From Pseudomonas sp. FP1742 (GTDB lineage: Bacteria > Pseudomonadota > Gammaproteobacteria > Pseudomonadales > Pseudomonadaceae), in assembly GCF_030687145.1 (NCBI RefSeq), contig NZ_CP117460.1, positions 4,464,001 through 4,528,000 of the forward strand: a stretch of DNA of 64,000 nucleotides, given 5' to 3'. Below the pieces are notes generated by a model. It was given only the letters and a program-made list of their open reading frames with translations. It was not told the DNA's origin and made no database searches. Position numbers and translations under genes: made by a program. Of this stretch, positions 43,196 through 51,947 are shown one piece after another (position 1 is the first letter of the stretch; the number at the start of each line of letters is the position of its first letter).

Positions 43196-44437
43196 GTGGA
43201 TAACTTCGACAGCATCGCCAATTTCGCCGCCGCTCTGGGCATCGGCCTGTGGGTCGGGCTAGAGCGCGAGCGTAGCAAAGGCGCTGGCAAGGACCGCAGT
43301 TTTGCCGGTTTGAGAACGTTCGCCATTACCTCGTTGCTGGGCTATGTCGCGATGCTGTTGGGTGGGGAATTATTGTTTGCCATCACGCTGCTGGGCGTGA
43401 CTACGCTGGTGGCTGCGACCTACTTCAAGTCCAGAAGCAAAGACCCTGGCCTGACCACCGAGATTGCCTTGCTGCTGGTCCTGATGCTGGGGGGACTGTG
43501 CTCATGGGATCCTGCCCTGGCCATTGCCTTCGGAGTGGTCCTGTCCCTGTTGCTGACCTATCGCCAAAGCCTGCATCGTTTTGTCCGCACGCAGCTGTCC
43601 GAGCGCGAGATCCGCGATGGCCTGGTCCTGGCCACCGCCGCGCTGGTGATCATGCCACTGGTGCCAGACCGCTTTATCGGCCCGTTCGCGGCAATCAACC
43701 TGCGCACGATCTGGACGCTGACAGTCTTGATCATGGCGGTCGGCGCTGCCGGGCATGTCGCCATGCGCCTGCTCGGCCCCCATTATGGGTTGGCCATTAC
43801 CGGTATCGCTTCGGGTTTCGCCTCAAGCACGGCGACCATCGCGGTGATGGGCAGCCGTGCTCGTGAAGAGCCCGCGCTGATGCTGCCGGCCAGTACCGCC
43901 GCCATTTTGTCCTCGCTCGCCACCATGATTCAGATGGGCATGGTCCTGGGCGCGGTCAGCCTGCCGACCCTTGAATTGATGGGGCTGCCCCTCGCGCTGG
44001 GCTTCGCGACTACCCTGATTTATGCGCTGGTATTCGTTTATCTGGGCAGAAACACCAAGAGCAACCCGGCCCATGATATTGGTGGCGCTTTCAACATCAA
44101 ACTGACGCTACTGGTGGCATTGAGCATTGCGGGCATCTCGTTATTATCGGCGGCGCTGCTGGCCTGGCTCGGCCCACGCGGCGTGTTTATTGCCACCGTT
44201 CTGGGTGGTTTTGCCGATGCTCACGCCTCTTCGGCCTCCGCCGCGTCACTGGTAGCCTCCGGTCAGCTGCCGGCGGCCGGCGCCGTTTTACCGATTGTCG
44301 CCGCCATGAGCACCAATGCCTGCTCGAAGTGTTTCGTCGCCTGGACCAGTGGCGGGGCAACATTTTCCAGGCATGTCATACCGGGCCAGATCCTGCTGCT
44401 GTGCGCGCTCTGGGGCGGTGCCTTGATCCGTGGGTGA
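43196..44437 (+). CDS. MgtC/SapB and DUF4010 membrane protein
   Basis: A 413-residue membrane protein with about twelve hydrophobic helices. The N-terminal part fits MgtC/SapB (ALGIGLWVGLERERSKGAG, RTFAITSLLGYVAMLLGG) and the C-terminal part DUF4010 (GGFADAHASSASAASLV, PIVAAMSTNACSK). It starts with GTG at 43196 after TGAACGGAAGATC. Function is unknown; the MgtC part suggests an ion- or stress-related role. Monocistronic. Confidence 0.85.
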   Translation: MDNFDSIANFAAALGIGLWVGLERERSKGAGKDRSFAGLRTFAITSLLGYVAMLLGGELLFAITLLGVTTLVAATYFKSRSKDPGLTTEIALLLVLMLGGLCSWDPALAIAFGVVLSLLLTYRQSLHRFVRTQLSEREIRDGLVLATAALVIMPLVPDRFIGPFAAINLRTIWTLTVLIMAVGAAGHVAMRLLGPHYGLAITGIASGFASSTATIAVMGSRAREEPALMLPASTAAILSSLATMIQMGMVLGAVSLPTLELMGLPLALGFATTLIYALVFVYLGRNTKSNPAHDIGGAFNIKLTLLVALSIAGISLLSAALLAWLGPRGVFIATVLGGFADAHASSASAASLVASGQLPAAGAVLPIVAAMSTNACSKCFVAWTSGGATFSRHVIPGQILLLCALWGGALIRG

Positions 44438-44522
44438 CAAACGAGCTGCCAGATTACCGGCCCGGAAGGATACGGTTCCCGCTTGCCTGCTACGCTTCTC
44501 TTTCATGACTGGAGGAACAACC

Positions 44523-44759
44523 ATGCCGGACGATCCTACCCCCGCCCTGTTCGACCGCGTCAATCAGAACATCGCTGCTCTGGGCGGTGCAATCAACGAA
44601 ATTGGTATCTGGATGGCCAAGAGCGGTGCGACTGATGTGTCAGAACGGATAGCCGACCAGCTTAAAGTGCTGGAAGGCAACACTGACGCCATTGCCAAGC
44701 TGATGGCAGACCTCATTGCCCGATGGACGCCCGAAGAAGAAATTGACCCGGAAGACTGA
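44523..44759 (+). CDS. Small hypothetical protein (78 aa)
   Basis: An acidic, fully helical-looking protein (NQNIAALGGAINEIGIWMAK, SERIADQLKVLEGNTDAIAKLMADL) with no signal peptide or cysteines. GGAGGAACAACC is a perfect ribosome binding site before the ATG. I do not recognise a family. 86 bases after the MgtC/DUF4010 gene, same strand. Confidence 0.7.
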   Translation: MPDDPTPALFDRVNQNIAALGGAINEIGIWMAKSGATDVSERIADQLKVLEGNTDAIAKLMADLIARWTPEEEIDPED

Positions 44760-44871
44760 TACTTGCGTATCACCGCGCACAGGGTTGCCACTCATCGTCG
44801 GCTCATTGACGTTTCGGGTTTCGGCGCGCGCAATGTCTACCCAAAAAATGATCGCCCAGAGACCACTCCAC

Positions 44872-45288
44872 ATGGCAAAGATCATAGTGCTCGCCGGTGA
44901 TTTCCCGCAGGGCAACGGGGAATATCACTCGGGAACCATCACGCTCAAAACCGCCCTGAAGCCACGACTGGGGAAAAGTTTCTCGGTCTCGGAATTTAAA
45001 GACCTGACGGTCCAGAACACCGACTGCAATAAAAATATCAAGAGCGCCATAGGCCTGGGCCTTGCCGGGGCCATGTTGCTGGGTCCGGTCGGAGCCATCG
45101 CCGGCTATCTGCTTGCCGGCAAGAACACCGAGGTGACCTTCATGGCCACCCTGAAGGACGGTGGCAAGCTCCTGGCTGCAACCGATTGCGATACCTTCCA
45201 GGACATCTCGGCACGCGCCCTCAAAAAATCCCGCCCCAGTCGTCGACGCGTCCCGGCCGAGTCATTCAACAACGGATCCGTTCACTGA
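44872..45288 (+). CDS. Hypothetical protein with glycine-rich hydrophobic segment
   Basis: A 138-residue protein. Residues 1-65 are soluble beta-type (MAKIIVLAGDFPQGNGEYHS). Then a glycine/alanine-rich stretch (GLGLAGAMLLGPVGAIAGYLLAG) of the kind seen in single-pass or glycine-zipper membrane proteins follows, and then a strand (TEVTFMATLKDGGKLLAAT) and a basic tail (KKSRPSRRR). I do not recognise the family. The start ATG at 44872 is the most family-like of several; upstream frames are weak. Its 3' end overlaps the stop side of the convergent stress-protein gene by seven bases. Confidence 0.68.
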   Translation: MAKIIVLAGDFPQGNGEYHSGTITLKTALKPRLGKSFSVSEFKDLTVQNTDCNKNIKSAIGLGLAGAMLLGPVGAIAGYLLAGKNTEVTFMATLKDGGKLLAATDCDTFQDISARALKKSRPSRRRVPAESFNNGSVH

Positions 45289-46184
45289 TCCGCTGGCCCC
45301 GTGACCACGAAGATGTTGCAGGGCACTCGATACAGAACATGCTCCGTGGTACTGCCCACCCATTTGCCCAGACCTTTGCGATGCGCATTACCCATGACAA
45401 TGACATCGGCCCGGTGATGCGCTGCAAAGTCAGCCAGCGCTTTGCCAGGCGGCCCTTCGACGAAGTGTTGGCGCTCGGTGGGCACGCCAAAGTGGTCGGC
45501 CAATGCGATGAATGACTTATGCAGCGACTTACGCACGTCGCTGCTGAAGCCTGGCATCGTCACTGCCCCAGCGCCTGCGTCGGATATATGTGTCTGTGAT
45601 GGATCGTAGGCATGCAGCAGATGCAGCTCCGCGTTGCACTGCATGGCCAACCCGTTCGCGGCCTGGATGATGCGGTCGTTGATGCCGGTGATCTGAGTCT
45701 CGGGTCGCGATGGATCGACTGCCGCCACGATCACCCGCGGCAGCGGACACCTGACTTCGCTGACCAGATGCACAGCCACTGGACATTCGCGCAACAGGTG
45801 CCAGTCCAGCGGCGTGACGAATACGCGCTTGAGCGCTGACTCGTGCTGCACGTCTTTGATCACCAGATCCGGCTGCATTTCTGCGACATGCCGAAGGATC
45901 TCTTGCACCGCGTTACGCGTGATAAGCACTTCAGTGCTCACCGTAATCCCGCGCCCGCGGATTAGATCAGCCTCATCCTTCAGCCACTTCTCGTTCTCTT
46001 GCTGACAGGCCTCACGAAACCGCGCGCCTGCGCTCACCAAACCCAAAAACTGGGAGTCTTCGATAAACACCGTGATATGCAGCGCTGCGCCAGTGGCTTC
46101 GGCAATGGCGACGGCTCGCTGCAACGCCGGGGTATGGCGCATGGCTGGACCGGCTATCAGAAAGAGTCGTTGATATTGGCTCAT
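45282..46184 (-). CDS. Tandem universal stress protein (UspE-like)
   Basis: A 300-residue protein with two UspA domains (about 1-140 and 150-300). The second keeps the ATP-binding GxGxxG-like ADVIVMGNAHRKGLGKWVGSTTEHVLYRVPCNIFVV, while the first has HTPALQRAVAIAEATGAALH and DLVIKDVQHESALKRVFVTPLDWHLLRECPVAV. Resembles UspE, which acts in stress and motility adaptation. GGAGGTGTGAT before the ATG at 46184 is a strong site; the frame continues to 46247 but without support. Confidence 0.9.
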   Translation of the reverse strand: MSQYQRLFLIAGPAMRHTPALQRAVAIAEATGAALHITVFIEDSQFLGLVSAGARFREACQQENEKWLKDEADLIRGRGITVSTEVLITRNAVQEILRHVAEMQPDLVIKDVQHESALKRVFVTPLDWHLLRECPVAVHLVSEVRCPLPRVIVAAVDPSRPETQITGINDRIIQAANGLAMQCNAELHLLHAYDPSQTHISDAGAGAVTMPGFSSDVRKSLHKSFIALADHFGVPTERQHFVEGPPGKALADFAAHHRADVIVMGNAHRKGLGKWVGSTTEHVLYRVPCNIFVVTGPADQ

Positions 46185-46325
46185 ATCACACCTCCAAACG
46201 TTCCGGCGTATACGGCTCCCCCAGCGCTCTCGCCTGTCCCCCCTCACCGACTACTGGCTATCGCTTCAACTAACTGAATCGACACTATCAATATACGCCT
46301 GGATTCAATAACGAGCTAAAGCGCT

Positions 46326-46348
46326 GTCACCCCTTCCAACGGGGTGAC
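46326..46348. terminator. Terminator-like hairpin between two minus-strand genes
   Basis: GTCACCCC pairs with GGGGTGAC around a seven-base loop. It lies just past the stop codon of the lipoprotein protease gene (minus strand), upstream of the stress-protein gene. Short stem and no long U-tract. Confidence 0.5.
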
Positions 46349-46357
46349 GCCCCTGCA

Positions 46358-47014
46358 CTACTTCTGCGCATATTTCGCGCCGTGCGGATCATCTAGCTGC
46401 GCCTGCATCAACCGCCACTCACGCTGAATGATCGAGTAAGGGATAAAGATACTGATCCTCTCCGCGCCCTTTATCCCCGGGTGAATACTCACATTGTGAA
46501 GTGTGGTGGAGAAAAAGCCGACATTGATACCGACAATGCTGCCGTCATTGGCGATGACGGGACCACCGGACATGCCCTTGATCATCGGGGCATCATGGAT
46601 GGCGTAGCGTTCGCCGCTGCCTTCATCACTGTTGATGAAAGGCGCCGGATAGACCTTGCCTTGTCCGCTGACAGTCGTCATATACGGGCTCGTGCCCACG
46701 GCAGTGATGTGCTCACCCACGCGAGGGGCGCGCCATGACGGATAGTGACCGTTGGCCTTGTGCTTGATGAAGACCAGGTCGCAACCGGTGCTGCAGCTGT
46801 ATTTCACGTTGGATATGAGTGGGGTGTGGCGGGTGGTGACGGCGTAGTCCTCATTCCATTGCACAGCCGAGGCCGTGTACAGATAGGGCAAGGGAAAGCC
46901 TGAGAAGACGGAAAAATATGAATCGTTGGCAGGCCCCGACAAGTCGGGCTTTACCATACCGTTGCATCCTGCAAGAACAGCTCCTATTAAAAAGCAGGTC
47001 ATGACCTTAATCAT
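46358..47014 (-). CDS. Lipoprotein trypsin-like serine protease
   Basis: A 218-residue lipoprotein: signal MIKVMTCFLIGAVLAGC with the lipidated Cys17. The mature chain has a chymotrypsin-fold triad: His63 in VTTRHTP, Asp79 in TGCDLVFIK and Ser149 in IKGMSGGPVI. It is much smaller than DegP-type proteases and has no PDZ domain. Substrate unknown. An ATG at 47194 is in frame but adds a basic, non-signal segment; 47014 gives a proper lipoprotein signal. Monocistronic and AT-rich upstream. Confidence 0.8.
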   Translation of the reverse strand: MIKVMTCFLIGAVLAGCNGMVKPDLSGPANDSYFSVFSGFPLPYLYTASAVQWNEDYAVTTRHTPLISNVKYSCSTGCDLVFIKHKANGHYPSWRAPRVGEHITAVGTSPYMTTVSGQGKVYPAPFINSDEGSGERYAIHDAPMIKGMSGGPVIANDGSIVGINVGFFSTTLHNVSIHPGIKGAERISIFIPYSIIQREWRLMQAQLDDPHGAKYAQK

Positions 47015-47293
47015 GTTGTTCACCGACTTATAAGGAGAGTGTTGTTTTTGTTGTGTCAGTTCTTTAGTGATCTGGTTGTTGTAGTTATCCTCGCGGCCCG
47101 GTCTGGTGGGTAATGTATGGCTGAGGTTGTAATAGTGCGTACGAATTAATTGTGATAAGAGCAATCGCTTTTTGATCCATATAAAAAACTGCAAATAATT
47201 GGCGCCTGAAAAATGTCAGGAACGCCAAAATAAATAAAAATAAAAGTTGCCTCTTGATGAGTAAAACGCGTGAAACAGCGCCTTCAGAGCGAT

Positions 47294-48514
47294 TTAGATC
47301 ACTTTGGCATGCCTCGGCAAGCTAACAGAAATCAACGCCGCGAAAATAACAAATGCACTGGATATCCATAAACAGGCTCCAAGCCCGAAAACCTGATAAA
47401 CCCAGCCGGAGAGTACGGTACCAATCAGCCGCCCCATGGCGTTGGACATGTAGTAAAAGCCCACGTCCAGCGACACGCCGTCTTCCTTGGCGTAGGACAC
47501 GATCAGGTAGCTGTGCAGCGAGGAGTTCACCGCGAACAGCGCACCAAAGACCATCAATCCGCCCAACAGCACCCATTGTGGCGACAGCCCGGTGTGCAGC
47601 CCCAGAGCGATTGCCGCCGGCAGGCCCGCCAGGGCAAGCGCCCACAGACACGCGGCGCGGCCATCAGGGACATGCCCTCGTTGCTTGCCGGTAATCCGTG
47701 GCGCGAACGATTGCACGACGCCGTAGCCGATCACCCAGGCCGCCAGGAATCCACCGACCGCCCAGAAGTCCCAGCCAAACACGCTGCTCAGGTACACCGG
47801 CAAAGCCACGACAAACCACACATCACGGGCACCGAACAAAAACATCCGGGCCGCTGACAGAATATTGATGGCCCGGCTCTTGGACAGGATGTCGCGAAAC
47901 CTGGGCTTGGCCTTCGCCTTGCCCAGGTCCTTTTTCAACAGGACCAGGCTGCTGAGCCAGATCAACGCAAGAACGCCCGCCATGGCGAGCAACGCCCCTT
48001 TGAAGCCGATCAGGGCGAGCAATGCCCCGCCGAGAAAGAAACCGACACCCTTGAGGGCATTCTTCGAGCCGGTGAGGATGGCTATCCATTGATAGAGCTT
48101 GCCCTGTTGCCCGTCCGGCACCAGCAGTTTGATCGAGCTTTTGGCGCTCATCTTGTTCAGGTCTTTGGCGATCCCCGACAGTGCCTGCGCCCCCATCACC
48201 CAAGGAATCGTCAGCCAGGTTACCGGCACCGTCAGCATCAACAGCGCCACAACCTGCATCCCCAGCCCGATGTTCATGGTCCGGTTCAGGCCCAGGCGGG
48301 CGCCAAGATAGCCCCCCACCAGGTTGGTGATCACACCAAAGAGTTCGTAGAACAGAAACAACGCCGCGATTTGCAGCGGGCTGTAGCCCAACCCGTGAAA
48401 GTGCAACACCACCAACATGCGCAAGGCACCGTCGGTGAGGGTGAAGGCCCAGTAATTGCCCGTTACGAGCAGGTACTGCCGCACCGACGGAGCGAGGGCT
48501 GACAAGGCTTTCAT
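47294..48514 (-). CDS. arsJ: Organoarsenical efflux MFS transporter ArsJ
   Basis: A 406-residue major facilitator with about twelve helices. The ArsJ signature is clear: QYLLVTGNYWAFTLTDGALRMLVVLHFH at the start, GIAKDLNKMSAKSSIKLLVP, and LKGVGFFLGGALLALIGF. ArsJ exports 1-arseno-3-phosphoglycerate, made from arsenate by the neighbouring GAPDH, and thereby gives arsenate resistance. Start at the ATG at 48514 with AAGGA upstream, nine bases after the gap stop codon; same operon as gap and arsR. Confidence 0.93.
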   Translation of the reverse strand: MKALSALAPSVRQYLLVTGNYWAFTLTDGALRMLVVLHFHGLGYSPLQIAALFLFYELFGVITNLVGGYLGARLGLNRTMNIGLGMQVVALLMLTVPVTWLTIPWVMGAQALSGIAKDLNKMSAKSSIKLLVPDGQQGKLYQWIAILTGSKNALKGVGFFLGGALLALIGFKGALLAMAGVLALIWLSSLVLLKKDLGKAKAKPRFRDILSKSRAINILSAARMFLFGARDVWFVVALPVYLSSVFGWDFWAVGGFLAAWVIGYGVVQSFAPRITGKQRGHVPDGRAACLWALALAGLPAAIALGLHTGLSPQWVLLGGLMVFGALFAVNSSLHSYLIVSYAKEDGVSLDVGFYYMSNAMGRLIGTVLSGWVYQVFGLGACLWISSAFVIFAALISVSLPRHAKVI

Positions 48515-48523
48515 CAACATTCC

Positions 48524-49528
48524 TTAAACGGCCAGGCCGACCATCCTGGCCAATTCGACGGTGCGGTTCGCGTAAGCCCATTCGTTGTCGTACCAGGCAT
48601 AGATTTTGACCTGGGTGCCGTTGATGACCAGGGTCGACAGCGCATCGATGATCGATGAGCGCGGGTCGGTGCGGTAGTCGATGGACACCAGCGGACGCTC
48701 CTCGAAACCGAGGATGTCTTTGAGTTCGTTCTCGGACGCGTCCTTGAGGAACCGGTTCACTTCTTCGACCGTGGTGACGCGCTCGACCTCGAACACACAA
48801 TCGGTCAGCGAAGCATTGGCCAACGGTACGCGCACCGCGTGGCCATTCAGACGCCCGCGCAACTCCGGGAAAATTTCCGCGATGGCGGTGGCCGAACCGG
48901 TGCTGGTCGGGATCAGGCTCATGCCCGAAGCCCGTGCCCGGCGCAGATCCTTGTGGGGTTGGTCGAGGATGCTCTGTGTGTTGGTCAGGTCGTGAATGGT
49001 GGTGATCGAGCCGTGACGGATGCCTAGCGCTTCATGGATCACCTTGACCACGGGTGCCAGGCAATTGGTGGTGCACGATGCAGCGGTAACGATGCGGTGT
49101 TCCGCCGGATTGAACAGTTGATGGTTGACGCCCATGACGATGTTCAACGCGCCCTCTTCTTTCACCGGAGCACTGACCACCACGCGCTTGACGCCCTGGT
49201 CGAGGTACGCCTGAAGCACCGCGACGGTTTTCATCTTGCCGCTGGCTTCAATCACCAGGTCGCAGCCCGACCAATCGGTATCGGCAATCGCCTTGTTGGC
49301 GGTGACCTTGATGCGTTTGCCGTCGATGACAATGCAGTTACCCTCGGCGCTCGCTTGATCAATCCAACGACCATGTACCGAATCGAAGTTCAGCAAATGC
49401 GCGTGCGTCGCCGCGTCGCCAGCCGGGTCGTTGATCTGCACGAACTCAAACTCCGGCCAGCGCCAGGCGGCGCGCATGGCCAAGCGACCGATACGGCCAA
49501 AACCATTGATGCCCACTTTGATAGTCAT
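48524..49528 (-). CDS. gapdh: ArsJ-associated glyceraldehyde-3-phosphate dehydrogenase
   Basis: A 334-residue GAPDH with NAD-binding [17 protein letters not shown] and catalytic Cys152 in [20 protein letters not shown] is the C-terminal signature. Its place between arsR and arsJ marks it as the arsenic-specific GAPDH, which uses arsenate in place of phosphate to make 1-arseno-3-phosphoglycerate for ArsJ. Start at 49528; the in-frame ATG at 49579 overlaps arsR. Confidence 0.93.
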   Translation of the reverse strand: MTIKVGINGFGRIGRLAMRAAWRWPEFEFVQINDPAGDAATHAHLLNFDSVHGRWIDQASAEGNCIVIDGKRIKVTANKAIADTDWSGCDLVIEASGKMKTVAVLQAYLDQGVKRVVVSAPVKEEGALNIVMGVNHQLFNPAEHRIVTAASCTTNCLAPVVKVIHEALGIRHGSITTIHDLTNTQSILDQPHKDLRRARASGMSLIPTSTGSATAIAEIFPELRGRLNGHAVRVPLANASLTDCVFEVERVTTVEEVNRFLKDASENELKDILGFEERPLVSIDYRTDPRSSIIDALSTLVINGTQVKIYAWYDNEWAYANRTVELARMVGLAV

Positions 49529-49575
49529 GTTGAGGTGCTCTGTAGCGGTTGTCAGGGAGGGTACTTTGGCAATCA

Positions 49576-49938
49576 TCAAGCCGGACAGCAGGCAGTTGCC
49601 CGTTCAGGACGGTCACCCATTTGTTCTAGGCGTTTGGCATCCGGGCTCAACCAATGCGTGTTGGCTTGAAGCGCCACGATCAGCATCTGATGCACCCAGT
49701 CAGGAAGACTCGGGTGCAACCGGTAGTAAACCCATTGGCCTTGCCGACGGTCCGCCAGCAATCCGCAGGAGCGCAACTGCGCCAGGTGCCTGGATATTTT
49801 CGGCTGGCTCTCGTTCAACGCGCAGGTCAGCTCGCAGACGCACAGCTCTCCCTCGCGGGCGATGAGCAGCATCATGCGCACGCGATTGTCGTCAGCCAGG
49901 CATTTGAAAACAGTGGTCGGCGTCAGAAAGTCAGCCAT
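49576..49938 (-). CDS. arsR: ArsR-family arsenic-responsive repressor
   Basis: A 120-residue winged-helix repressor: [24 protein letters not shown], where Cys33 and Cys35 are the arsenite-binding pair of the ArsR type, and [34 protein letters not shown], the recognition helix and wing. A CC pair near the C-terminus (ATACCPA) may add a third ligand. First gene of arsR-gapdh-arsJ. Confidence 0.93.
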   Translation of the reverse strand: MADFLTPTTVFKCLADDNRVRMMLLIAREGELCVCELTCALNESQPKISRHLAQLRSCGLLADRRQGQWVYYRLHPSLPDWVHQMLIVALQANTHWLSPDAKRLEQMGDRPERATACCPA

Positions 49939-49985
49939 TTAGGTTCTCGCTGGTTTGGGCTTTGCGTCACAACGGAGCATCAGCT

Positions 49986-50009
49986 TATATACGATTTACC
50001 GAATATATG
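49986..50009. promoter_or_regulatory. Candidate ArsR operator
   Basis: ATATACGATTTACCGAATATAT is an imperfect inverted repeat 48-70 bases before the arsR start. ArsR repressors bind such AT-rich dyads and control their own gene. The match is by symmetry and position only. Confidence 0.45.
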
Positions 50010-50085
50010 TTTTTACGCATGTACGGTAAAGCGGTCAATGTGGCCCTGGAAAGCGACTAACGTCAGTCAGGTCAGCGCAATCCCA

Positions 50086-50173
50086 GTGGGAGCGGGCTTG
50101 CTCGCGAAGGCGGTGTGCCCGGCAACATTTATATCGACTGACACGCCCCCTTCGCGAGCAAGCCCGCTCCCAC
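50086..50173. repeat. REPIN, GTGGGAGCGGGCTTGCTCGC type
   Basis: GTGGGAGCGGGCTTGCTCGC at the left and the inverted copy ending CGCTCCCAC at the right, around about 38 bases. Lies between arsR and the gntR gene. Confidence 0.9.
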
Positions 50174-50192
50174 AGGGAAGATCAGCGAAAGG

Positions 50193-50209
50193 ATTTCGTA
50201 TACCCTATC
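50193..50209. promoter_or_regulatory. Candidate GntR operator, weaker copy
   Basis: ATTTCGTATACCCTATC matches 14 of 17 bases of the inverted form of the perfect sites at 56625 and 62556. It lies 28 bases before the gntR start, as expected for autoregulation. Confidence 0.5.
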
Positions 50210-50236
50210 GCTATCTCACTCCAAACGATCGCCGCC

Positions 50237-50908
50237 GTGAACCTACCCAAACTCAACGCTCCCGACCTTGGCAATACGCCGTCGACCTCGGAAATCATCA
50301 CCCGTCATCTGCGCGACGCCATCGTTGCCGGGCATTTCGCCGAAGACGAACCGATTCGCCAGGACGACATTGCCCGCCAGTTCAACGTCAGCAAGATTCC
50401 GGTGCGCGAGGCCCTCAAGCGGCTGGAGGCCGAAGGGCTGGTGATGTTCCAGCGCAATCGCGGGGCGATGGTCACGCGGGTTTCCGATGCCGAGCTGGCG
50501 CAGATGTTCGAAGTGCGCATGTTGCTGGAAGACAAAATACTGCGCCTGGCCATCCCCAACATGACCGAAGAAACCTTCGCCCGGGCCGAGCGTATCTGTC
50601 AGGAATTCATCGGCGAGGACGACGTGGGCCGCTGGGCCGAGCTCAATTGGGAGCTGCACGCCTGCCTTTACGAACCGGCACAACGACCGTTTCTGGTCAG
50701 CCTGATTCGATCGGTCAACGACAAGCTGGAGCGCTACCTGCGCATGCAGATGAGCCTGTCGGCCGGCAAGGAACGGGCCGATCACGAACACCGTGAGATC
50801 CTCGCGGCCTGTCGTGCCGGCGATGTGGAGCTGGCGGTGAAGCTGCTGGACGAACACATTGCAGGGGTCTGCAAAACACTATTCGAACACCTGCCTCACG
50901 CACACTAG
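50237..50908 (+). CDS. GntR-family (FCD) transcriptional regulator
   Basis: A 223-residue repressor with a winged HTH (PIRQDDIARQFNVSKIPVREALKRLEAEGLV) and an FCD effector domain (AQMFEVRMLLEDKILRLAIP; NWELHACLYEPAQRP; DHEHREILAACRAGDVELAV) holding the His/Asp metal-ligand pattern. Start GTG at 50237 lacks a clear ribosome binding site. Position before the hydroxyproline genes suggests it regulates them; the operator shared with 56625 and 62556 supports this. Confidence 0.9.
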   Translation: MNLPKLNAPDLGNTPSTSEIITRHLRDAIVAGHFAEDEPIRQDDIARQFNVSKIPVREALKRLEAEGLVMFQRNRGAMVTRVSDAELAQMFEVRMLLEDKILRLAIPNMTEETFARAERICQEFIGEDDVGRWAELNWELHACLYEPAQRPFLVSLIRSVNDKLERYLRMQMSLSAGKERADHEHREILAACRAGDVELAVKLLDEHIAGVCKTLFEHLPHAH

Positions 50909-50910
50909 GA

Positions 50911-50940
50911 CGCTGTGCTGATTTCGTCATCAGCACAGGA
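50911..50940 (+). terminator. Hairpin after gntR
   Basis: CTGTGCTGAT pairs with ATCAGCACAG around TTCGTC, directly after the gntR stop codon. There is no strong U-tract, so termination may be partial. Confidence 0.6.
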
Positions 50941-51014
50941 TAAATCCATCAAGCCGACATCCCGCTGCACAGGCCACTCTTTCGTTCACTCATCTGAACG
51001 GACGTGGCCCTCCC

Positions 51015-51947
51015 ATGAAACGCATCACCGTGATCGACTCCCACACCGGCGGCGAACCGACCCGCCTGGTGACCGCCGGTTTTCCTGACCTGGGCACCGG
51101 TAGCATGGCCGAACGGCGCAAGCTGCTGGCCGACCATTACGATCAATGGCGCGCGGCCTGCGTGCTGGAACCACGAGGCAGCGACGTGCTGGTGGGTGCC
51201 CTGCTCTGCACACCGGTAGACCCGAGCGCCTGTGCCGGGGTGATTTTCTTCAACAACAGCGGTTACCTGGGCATGTGCGGCCACGGCACCATCGGCCTGG
51301 TGGCGTCGTTGGCGCATCTGGGCAAGATCGGCCCCGGCGTACACCGCATCGAGACGCCAGTGGGGACGGTGCAGGCGACCCTGCACGAAGACCATTCAGT
51401 GAGCGTGCGCAATGTGCCGGCCTACCGTTACCGCAAGGCGCTGGCGTTGCAGGTGCCGGGCATCGGCCAAGTTGTCGGCGATATCGCCTGGGGCGGCAAC
51501 TGGTTTTTCCTGATCGCCGAACATGGCCTGCGGGTCGCCGGCGACAACCTCGACGCGCTAACTGCTTATACCTACGCCGTGCAACAAGCGCTGGAAGCCC
51601 AGGGCATTCGTGGCGAAGACGGCGGGCTGATCGACCATATCGAACTGTTCAGCGATGACGATCACGCCGACAGCCGCAACTTCGTGCTCTGCCCCGGCAA
51701 GGCCTATGACCGCTCACCGTGCGGCACCGGCACCAGTGCCAAACTGGCCTGCCTGGCCGCCGACGACAAGTTGCAACCGGGGCAGATCTGGCGTCAGGCC
51801 AGTGTTATCGGCAGCGAGTTCGAAGGCTCTTATGAATGGCAAGGCGAGCGCATCGTGCCGACCATTCGTGGCCGTGCCTTTATCAGCGCCGAGGCCAGTT
51901 TGATCATCGAACAGGATGACCCGTTCGCCTGGGGCATTCGCCCATGA
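51015..51947 (+). CDS. lhpA: 4-hydroxyproline 2-epimerase
   Basis: A 310-residue member of the proline racemase superfamily. Both catalytic cysteines are present: Cys88 in GMCGHGTIG and Cys236 in [10 protein letters not shown]. It starts [19 protein letters not shown] as known 4-hydroxyproline epimerases do. It converts trans-4-hydroxy-L-proline to cis-4-hydroxy-D-proline, the first step of catabolism. The ATGA overlap with the next gene shows an operon with the D-hydroxyproline dehydrogenase subunits. Confidence 0.93.
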   Translation: MKRITVIDSHTGGEPTRLVTAGFPDLGTGSMAERRKLLADHYDQWRAACVLEPRGSDVLVGALLCTPVDPSACAGVIFFNNSGYLGMCGHGTIGLVASLAHLGKIGPGVHRIETPVGTVQATLHEDHSVSVRNVPAYRYRKALALQVPGIGQVVGDIAWGGNWFFLIAEHGLRVAGDNLDALTAYTYAVQQALEAQGIRGEDGGLIDHIELFSDDDHADSRNFVLCPGKAYDRSPCGTGTSAKLACLAADDKLQPGQIWRQASVIGSEFEGSYEWQGERIVPTIRGRAFISAEASLIIEQDDPFAWGIRP

